A DNA stretch of 64,000 nt from DATAMF01 sp964472565 (GTDB taxonomy: Bacteria; Chloroflexota; Anaerolineae; Aggregatilineales; Aggregatilineaceae). Each line of letters opens with the position of its first letter. The stretch's first letter is position 1. Below, in pieces: positions 59,248-64,000 of this stretch. The translations under genes and the position numbers were made by a program. The stretch covers positions 42,583 through 106,582 of the forward strand of contig CAYYNB010000001.1 in NCBI GenBank assembly GCA_964472565.1, read 5' to 3'. The notes under the pieces were generated by a model. That model was not told the DNA's origin. It searched no databases and worked only from the letters and a program-made list of their open reading frames with translations.

Positions 59248-59859
59248 ATGTCCAATCCAACTGATAACGAAGCGTTGATTGCTCGCTTGCGAGCCGGTGA
59301 TCAATCCGCTTACGCGCAGCTTGTCGAAGACCATGCAAGCCGGGTTTACCGTCTGGCGCTGCGGATGATGGGAAATGAGGCCGATGCCGAAGATGTGCTG
59401 CAAGAGACATTTTTGAGCGCCTTTAAGTCTATCGACCATTTCGAAGCGCGGTCCAGCCTCAGCACATGGTTATACCGCATTGCGACCAATGCTGCTCTGA
59501 TGCGTCTGCGTCGCAAGGAACCGGAACAGGTGTCGGTGGATGAACCGCTCGAATCGGATGAGGGCGATCTGATGCCCCGCCAGTTTTTCGATTTCTGTTG
59601 TCTGCCCGAAGAAGATTTTCTGCGGGACGAAGCGCGCGCGGAGATGCAGCGGGCCATTGATGAACTGCCCCCAACACTGCGCAGTGTGTTCTTGCTCCGT
59701 GACATTGAGGGCCTCTCGACGGAAGAAACCGCCGAAGCGCTCGATCTGTCAATCTCGGCGGTCAAAAGCCGCTTGATGCGTGCCCGGCTCAAACTTCGAG
59801 AGCGCCTGAGCGCCTATTTTTCGCAAGGGGCCGTTTTGACAGAGGAGACGTCAGAATGA
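59248..59859 (+). CDS. ECF-type RNA polymerase sigma factor
   Basis: 203 aa from ATG 59248; an in-frame GTG 6 nt earlier is possible. Region 2 (about 15-80): YAQLVEDHASRVYRLALRM, then DAEDVLQETFLSAF and the -10 recognition segment STWLYRIATNAALMRLRR. Region 4 (about 130-190): ELPPTLRSVFLLRDIEGLS, then AEALDLSISAVKSRLMRARLKLR, the -35-binding helix-turn-helix. The next gene overlaps by 4 bp and encodes a zinc-binding anti-sigma, so this sigma is probably held inactive until a signal, perhaps redox. Confidence 0.94.
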   Translation: MSNPTDNEALIARLRAGDQSAYAQLVEDHASRVYRLALRMMGNEADAEDVLQETFLSAFKSIDHFEARSSLSTWLYRIATNAALMRLRRKEPEQVSVDEPLESDEGDLMPRQFFDFCCLPEEDFLRDEARAEMQRAIDELPPTLRSVFLLRDIEGLSTEETAEALDLSISAVKSRLMRARLKLRERLSAYFSQGAVLTEETSE

Positions 59860-60104
59860 GTGAACACCACGAACACGATTGCGGCTACTTTTTGGGCAGT
59901 CTCTCCGATTACTGCGATGGCGTTTTGCCAACCGAACTATGTCAGGAGCTGGAAGCCCACATCGTCGAATGTGATAACTGTCGGGTGGTCGTCAATACCC
60001 TCTCCAAAACGGTCATGTTATACCGCCGGATGCCGTCGCCCGATGTGCCCCACGATGTCAAGGAGCGGCTTTACAAAGTCCTTGATATGCGTCCGAAAAA
60101 ATGA
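59856..60104 (+). CDS. Zinc-finger anti-sigma factor (zf-HC2/ZAS)
   Basis: 82 aa. The ZAS motif is H35-x3-C39-x2-C42, with a His/Cys-rich N-terminus. It has no transmembrane helix, so it is a soluble ZAS like RsrA-type redox-sensitive anti-sigmas rather than a membrane-anchored one; redox sensing is inference. ATG overlaps the sigma stop. Confidence 0.88.
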   Translation: MSEHHEHDCGYFLGSLSDYCDGVLPTELCQELEAHIVECDNCRVVVNTLSKTVMLYRRMPSPDVPHDVKERLYKVLDMRPKK

Positions 60105-60170
60105 ATGAAACCTCCCGGCGTGTGCTGCATCTAAGGGAGTGAGTTCACACATTCAGAGGGTGATTACACG

Positions 60171-60428
60171 ATGACCGACGAAACCAAAAAGAAAAAACAA
60201 AAGCGCGTAATTGTCTTTTCGACTCCGACCTGCACCTACTGTAATCAGGCCAAGCGCTATTTCCGCGAAAAAGGCGTGCGTTTCACCGATGTTGATGTGA
60301 GCAAAGACGCCGCCGCCGCGCGTGATATGGTGCGCCGCAGCGGGCAACAGGGCGTCCCGGTGATCGACATTGGGGGCCGGATCGTCGTGGGCTTTAACAA
60401 GCCCGAAATTGACCGGCTGCTGAGTTAG
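60171..60428 (+). CDS. Glutaredoxin-like protein (NrdH/UXX type)
   Basis: 85 aa thioredoxin fold with active site C21-TY-C24 (TPTCTYCNQAKRYF), cis-Pro in GVPVIDIGG and VVGFN near the end. A Lys-rich N-terminal extension of about 10 residues is unusual. Reduces disulfides or mixed disulfides. 66 nt after the anti-sigma gene, with AGAGGG upstream; it may belong to the sigma operon or be a target of it. Confidence 0.92.
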   Translation: MTDETKKKKQKRVIVFSTPTCTYCNQAKRYFREKGVRFTDVDVSKDAAAARDMVRRSGQQGVPVIDIGGRIVVGFNKPEIDRLLS

Positions 60429-60452
60429 GCGGGTATTCTACCGGAGCAAAAC

Positions 60453-60485
60453 ATCCCCCTCGTTAACCAAGTTGGCGAGGGGGAT
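60453..60485. terminator. Bidirectional terminator between glutaredoxin and rhodanese genes
   Basis: A perfect 10-bp stem (60453-60462 with 60476-60485) enclosing a small extra AAC/GTT pairing; T-rich tails on both strands. Confidence 0.8.
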
Positions 60486-60511
60486 TTAAGGGGGTGAGGT
60501 TTCCTCGTTTT

Positions 60512-60979
60512 TTATGGCTTATACGGTTCTACCGCTTCACTCTTCATCCACTCGACAATCCCGCCCTCAATACTAAACACTTTTGTGTAGCCCTGTTCGA
60601 TCAGCCACTGTGACGCCTGCGCGCTCCGGTTTCCGCTGCGGCAGATCACATAAATTTCGGCGTCCTTCGGCAGTTCACTCGCCGCCTTTGCCACAAATTC
60701 ATCCTGCCATGTCAGCGTTTTCGCACCCACCGGAATCCCCGTTTCGGCCCATTCTTCCGGCGTGCGGACATCGACCAGCACCGCGTTATCGCTCGCCTGG
60801 AACTGCTGATTCGCTTCATCCGGTGCGAGGGTCTGGTAGCCGGATACCGCCACAACACCGGCGTTTGGTGCCGGCTTTTTATCGTCGTTTTTGTTGTCGT
60901 CCTTGTCATCACCACACGCGGCCAACGCGGCCACCACTATCACTACCACAACCAGCAGCAGCATTATTCGTCGTACCAT
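60512..60979 (-). CDS. Rhodanese-domain lipoprotein
   Basis: 155 aa. Lipobox ALAAC with lipid Cys22, then an Asp/Lys-rich spacer and one rhodanese domain with active-site C113 in VICRSGNRSAQ. Rhodanese domains carry sulfur as a persulfide or act as redox/binding modules. Here it should lie outside the membrane, away from cytosolic sulfur enzymes, so a periplasm-like or surface redox role is likely. Sits convergent to a glutaredoxin and next to the nucleotidyltransferase. Confidence 0.92.
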   Translation of the reverse strand: MVRRIMLLLVVVVIVVAALAACGDDKDDNKNDDKKPAPNAGVVAVSGYQTLAPDEANQQFQASDNAVLVDVRTPEEWAETGIPVGAKTLTWQDEFVAKAASELPKDAEIYVICRSGNRSAQASQWLIEQGYTKVFSIEGGIVEWMKSEAVEPYKP

Positions 60980-61026
60980 GTTATCTCCTTCGTTTTAGGC
61001 TTTCTCAAGAAAATAGTGGCGCAGTC

Positions 61027-61995
61027 TTATAACCGTGTTCGCACGGGCCGGGATACAATCTCTTCGGAACGCCGCTCCCCAGCCGAAACGGTTCCGCCAT
61101 TTAGTATGATGCAGTTTTGGATGCTTGCGCCGCTTCCGATGGTCGAACCCGTTTCCAGATACACGTTCGGCCCGATCTGCGCACTTTGTCCCACGCTCAC
61201 TTTGGGATCAATTCGCACGGGCGGAATGATATGCACCGATCCGGGAATCTCGCTCAGAATATGCGCATCGCGCCCTTCCTGCAAATATTGTTTGTTGATC
61301 GCCAGCAAATCCTGTTCGGTGGTCAGATGCATTCGCCAATCCGTCACCGCATAGCCCACTTTGCACCCGGCCAGAATCGCTTGTTGGATGGCGCTGGATA
61401 TTTCGCGTTCGCCCCGCCGCGAGACGCGCACCTGGGGCAGGTAGCTGAAGATGCTTGGCGCGAACGCATACAGCATAATGCTGGCAAACGATCCGCGCGG
61501 CTGTTCCGGTTTTTCTTCGATCTCCACGATCCGCTCATTTTCGATCACCACCCCCGACGCTTCACGAATTTGATCGGGCGCGGCGGGGATCAGACTCAGC
61601 GCCGCCACTTGATCCGGTTCCTGCTCGAACCGCTGGATCAGGTTCTGGACGTGTGCCGTGCTGGTGATGTTGTCCACTGCCGATACCAGAAACGGCCCTT
61701 CGATATGCGGCGCGGCCAGTTGCAGCGCGTCTACTGTTCCCGTCGGGATGGTTTGCAGCGCGAATTTTACCTGTGCATCCGGGTACCAGGACCGGCTCAA
61801 ATAGGCAGCGACTCCGCCTTCATCCGCGCCCACCACCACCACAAAGCGTCGTATGCCGGCATCGCGCAGCCGGTCCATCACGCGTGCTACCATCGGTTTC
61901 CCTAACACAGGGAGCATCGACTTGGGGCGTTCTTGGGTGAGACTGCCGAGCTTGGTACCTCGCCCGGCGGCCAGGATGACAGCTTGCTGGATCAT
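61027..61995 (-). CDS. Sugar-1-phosphate nucleotidyltransferase with short hexapeptide tail
   Basis: 322 aa; AGGAGC upstream. The N-terminal 235 residues are a nucleotidyltransferase domain: AVILAAGRGTKLG, PKSMLPVLGKPM, SAVDNI at the metal-binding Asp and VVIENERIVEIEEKP. The C-terminal ~70 residues have hexapeptide repeats (VSVGQSAQIGPNVYLETGSTIG region) forming only a few coils. It activates a sugar phosphate to a NDP-sugar for surface glycans; GlmU-like and RmlA-like enzymes are both possible, but the tail is too short for the GlmU acetyltransferase. It could supply the glycosyltransferases here. Confidence 0.85.
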   Translation of the reverse strand: MIQQAVILAAGRGTKLGSLTQERPKSMLPVLGKPMVARVMDRLRDAGIRRFVVVVGADEGGVAAYLSRSWYPDAQVKFALQTIPTGTVDALQLAAPHIEGPFLVSAVDNITSTAHVQNLIQRFEQEPDQVAALSLIPAAPDQIREASGVVIENERIVEIEEKPEQPRGSFASIMLYAFAPSIFSYLPQVRVSRRGEREISSAIQQAILAGCKVGYAVTDWRMHLTTEQDLLAINKQYLQEGRDAHILSEIPGSVHIIPPVRIDPKVSVGQSAQIGPNVYLETGSTIGSGASIQNCIILNGGTVSAGERRSEEIVSRPVRTRL

Positions 61996-62076
61996 TTTTG
62001 CACCGCTCCTGAAAAATGCTTATGAATGGCGAGAATTATAGCATGAACTCGCTGGCAAAAGAGGGCCTGACTCTGC

Positions 62077-62082
62077 TATACT
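62077..62082 (+). promoter_or_regulatory. Extended -10 of the HEAT-protein operon
   Basis: TGCTATACT, an extended -10 (hexamer TATACT 62077-62082), 21 nt before ATG 62104. The -35 (CTGGCA, 19 nt away) is weak. Confidence 0.45.
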
Positions 62083-62103
62083 GAAATCTCGAAGGGGGCT
62101 GCT

Positions 62104-62613
62104 ATGGATCTTGCTCAGTTGGCGGCACAATTACGTGATTCCGACCCGCGACGGCGCGTTGAAGCGCTGCGTATTCTGGCGATGGTCGAAGAAACCCGCG
62201 CCCTGGAAGTCGTCCGCTGGATTTACCAGAACGATCCCGAACCCGGTGTGCGCGATGTGGCCTATTGGGCCGGCGGGCTGTTGTGGCAGGCGCAGCAGCG
62301 CGGCCATTCAACGGAACGCGCCCTGGACGAATTGTTTGGCCGTAAGCAGTCATCGGAACGCCAGGAACAGTTTATCGACAATCTCAGTTTCAGCCTGCCT
62401 CAAACTAAAAACGCGCGTGTGCGGCGTTTTGCGGCAGACATGGAATATTGGGAGCGCCTCAACGACGCGCTGCAAGGCAAGCCCGAATCGGAGGACGAAC
62501 CGCCCCCGATGCTGCCTGCCCAGCTTATCCCGCCGTCGGTATCGCCTCCTGCTGCTTCGCCAACCGACGATGATCTGTTGGATGCAGGGTTGAGTGAGTT
62601 GTTTTCGGAGTAG
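62104..62613 (+). CDS. Small HEAT-repeat protein 1
   Basis: 169 aa; GAAGGGGG upstream. The N-terminal 65 residues form two HEAT-like helical pairs (LRDSDPRRRVEALRILAMV, then DPEPGVRDVAYWAGGLLW). The C-terminal part is helical and then Pro/Ser-rich and acidic. No enzymatic motif. First of three tandem short genes sharing this repeat; likely a protein-interaction module. Confidence 0.75.
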   Translation: MDLAQLAAQLRDSDPRRRVEALRILAMVEETRALEVVRWIYQNDPEPGVRDVAYWAGGLLWQAQQRGHSTERALDELFGRKQSSERQEQFIDNLSFSLPQTKNARVRRFAADMEYWERLNDALQGKPESEDEPPPMLPAQLIPPSVSPPAASPTDDDLLDAGLSELFSE

Positions 62614-62619
62614 GGGGCT

Positions 62620-62922
62620 ATGGCGCTTGACGTGTGGTTACAAAAATTAAAATCGCCGGATTCAACCGTGCGTGCGGCCAGTATCCGCGAATTGGAATTG
62701 CTGGGCAGCCCGGATGCTTTGCCTGCCTTAGCCGATGTTTTCGCCACCGATCCTGATCCGGAATTGCGCACGCGGGCGCAGGCTGTCGGTAAAACGATCT
62801 ATTACGCCGCCCTCCGCCGCAGTTCCGGCGATCTGGGCGCATCGGATGACGAACGCCAGCATGCCGCCGCTATTCTGGCCCAGGCGCGTGCTAAAAAATT
62901 TGAGAATCAGCGCAAAAAATGA
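62620..62922 (+). CDS. Small HEAT-repeat protein 2
   Basis: 100 aa, starting 6 nt after the previous gene with AGGGGG upstream. HEAT-like pair: LKSPDSTVRAASIRELELLG then ATDPDPELRTRAQAVGKTI. A Lys-rich C-terminal helix follows. Same repeat signature as the flanking proteins, so a tandem duplication. Confidence 0.75.
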   Translation: MALDVWLQKLKSPDSTVRAASIRELELLGSPDALPALADVFATDPDPELRTRAQAVGKTIYYAALRRSSGDLGASDDERQHAAAILAQARAKKFENQRKK

Positions 62923-63000
62923 ATGTGCAGGCGCGCGGGGGTATGGTCACACGCGCCTTAATAGGCAAAAACTAGCGGAAGAAGTGAGTGAGGTTGGGGT

Positions 63001-63237
63001 ATGTCATCGGCTGTCGAGCGTATGATCGCCTTTCATTTAGCTCGTTTAAAGGACAAAAATCCAGATGTGCGGATCAAGTCCATCGAAGAACTGTCGCTTT
63101 TGGGCGCGGTTCAGGTGATGGACGAATTGGAAACCATTTTCCGCACCGACATTGATGCCAATGTGCGCGCCGCCGCGCAAAAAGCAGGCCGCGAACTGTT
63201 TATTAAGTCGCGTTCCAACGACGGATCAGCGGGTTAA
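63001..63237 (+). CDS. Small HEAT-repeat protein 3
   Basis: 78 aa; GGTTGGGG upstream. One HEAT pair: LKDKNPDVRIKSIEELSLLG, then RTDIDANVRAAAQKAGREL, closely parallel to protein 2. No other motif. Overlaps the convergent membrane-protein gene by 12 bp. Confidence 0.72.
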   Translation: MSSAVERMIAFHLARLKDKNPDVRIKSIEELSLLGAVQVMDELETIFRTDIDANVRAAAQKAGRELFIKSRSNDGSAG

Positions 63238-63855
63238 GTCGTCGAGGAAGGTCGAGGGTTTATCCCACGACTTCTGCCGGACAACCCGTTCTACCGTTGG
63301 GATGCCTAACGCAATATTGATGCTTTTGGCGGCGGATTCCAAAATATCGTCGTCGTGACTGGTGAGGTTCATCTTGCTCATCTGCTGCCGCAGCGCTGCC
63401 GGTGTGACCGAATAGCGCCGCGCACTGCTGGCTTTTCCCTTCAATATCTCAATTGCCGCCCCGGCGATCTCAATCGCAATGTCCTGCTGCTCTTTATCGC
63501 TCTCTTCGAGGTCCAGATTGTTGTCAAACTGGAAATAAATGCTGTTGCTGAAGGTATACTTCATCCATGCGCCCCATGTTTTGTCCGCGTCCGACTGGTA
63601 AAACCGTTCCGGCGGAATCTCAAAATCGAGATCGTCCGCATCGAAATCATCTGGCTTGGCTATCGATTTGATGGCTGCCACTGCGCCAAATGCGACCATC
63701 CCCGACGCGATCATCCCCAGCAGTGTGCCCTCGAACAGCGTAAAATCCATAATCTGCGTGAGCATCCATCCCACCAGCAGTGACCAGCCGATCACGACTG
63801 ACACCGCGATTCCCACAATCAAAACAATTCCCGCTAAGGCAAGTCCGATTCTCAT
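63226..63855 (-). CDS. Membrane protein of unknown function
   Basis: 209 aa. Two N-terminal transmembrane helices (about 4-31 and 39-61) are followed by a soluble cytoplasmic domain of about 145 residues, acidic at first (DDFDADDLDFE), helical later. I do not recognise the family. No signal cleavage site or Cys. Convergent overlap with the HEAT genes gives possible antisense coupling but no functional clue. Confidence 0.72.
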   Translation of the reverse strand: MRIGLALAGIVLIVGIAVSVVIGWSLLVGWMLTQIMDFTLFEGTLLGMIASGMVAFGAVAAIKSIAKPDDFDADDLDFEIPPERFYQSDADKTWGAWMKYTFSNSIYFQFDNNLDLEESDKEQQDIAIEIAGAAIEILKGKASSARRYSVTPAALRQQMSKMNLTSHDDDILESAAKSINIALGIPTVERVVRQKSWDKPSTFLDDLTR

Positions 63856-63921
63856 GGCGCGCTCCTTGTGTGTGCTGCCTCATTGTACCGTTCGTGCTGT
63901 CTCCCGCCAATGGTTTTTCTA

Positions 63922-63998
63922 TTCACCATCCGAGTTAACCATCCAAGTTAGTCGGTGAATGGTGATGACAGATTTGAACATCTGTGCTATTCTGTACT
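63922..63998 (-). repeat. Dispersed intergenic repeat, copy 3 (inverted)
   Basis: Read on the minus strand: TACAGAATAGCACAGATGTTC, a 20-odd-nt spacer, then GACTAACTTG and the 13-bp units GATGGTTAACTCG and GATGGTGAA. The last unit diverges from copies 1 and 2 and lacks the GGGTTAC end. It may continue beyond the window edge. Confidence 0.7.
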
Positions 63999-64000
63999 TA

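Noticed and set aside
1..64000. CRISPR array, tRNA, rRNA, prophage or insertion sequence
   Set aside because: I looked for regular direct repeats with spacers, tRNA T-loop signatures and transposase motifs and found none. The 13-bp repeat has only two or three units per copy with no spacers.

Overview
The window looks like one scaffold of a Chloroflexota (Anaerolineae-like) genome, probably a metagenome assembly because it carries a 100-N gap at 51699-51798. This is an inference from the gene mix: many secreted LysM proteins with Thr/Pro-rich linkers, a PknB-type kinase with an NBR1-type Ig-like sensor, giant DUF11 repeats, a CpaE-like response regulator and a DUF5060 glycosidase. The DNA is GC-rich and densely coding, with Shine-Dalgarno sites, frequent ATGA overlaps and ordinary intrinsic terminators. 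No rRNA, tRNA, CRISPR array, phage or transposase gene is visible.

Layout: 0.2-1.6 kb secreted glycosidase-like protein; 1.6-2.3 kb repeat-rich spacer; 2.3-6.1 kb a two-gene asymmetric ABC exporter; 6.3-8.5 kb iorA-like/iorB; 8.5-9.5 kb receiver-kinase hybrid; 9.7-11.8 kb SEC-C protein and LysM-L,D-transpeptidase; 12.1-14.5 kb two glycosyltransferases; 14.7-26.0 kb one giant gene (3795 aa); 26.1-30.8 kb RidA, Ser/Thr kinase, a small conserved protein, an ACT protein and DUF1015; 30.9-36.8 kb LysM and glycosidase-like secreted proteins plus Nudix; 36.9-38.5 kb SPFH pair; 38.9-45.0 kb GT39, a NERD/GIY-YIG-like membrane protein, two LysM proteins and a lipoprotein; 45.2-46.7 kb dehydrogenase and GNAT; 46.7-51.7 kb a signalling cluster (GAF kinase, sirtuin, receiver-ParA, divergent GAF-PAS kinase); 51.8-54.6 kb carbamoyltransferase homologue and MutL; 54.6-59.1 kb SecF, SecD, DUF1232, HD and OsmC; 59.2-60.4 kb ECF sigma, anti-sigma and glutaredoxin; 60.5-63.9 kb rhodanese lipoprotein, nucleotidyltransferase, three mini HEAT proteins and a membrane protein.

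The theme is the cell surface: five LysM proteins, an L,D-transpeptidase, glycosidase-like proteins, glycosyltransferases, SecDF and the giant stalk protein. The most striking object is the giant protein. It has a signal peptide, about 26 DUF11-like units, an LPSTG motif at residues 3507-3511, a two-helix membrane hairpin with a positively charged short loop, and then a sortase domain with His3709, the TLITC motif ending in Cys3772, and Arg3785. Substrate motif and enzyme are thus in one polypeptide and predicted to lie on the same side of the membrane, which suggests a self-anchoring (cis-acting) sortase system. A second structural signal is a dispersed intergenic repeat built on a 13-bp period, with copies near both ends of the window and at 38.8 kb.
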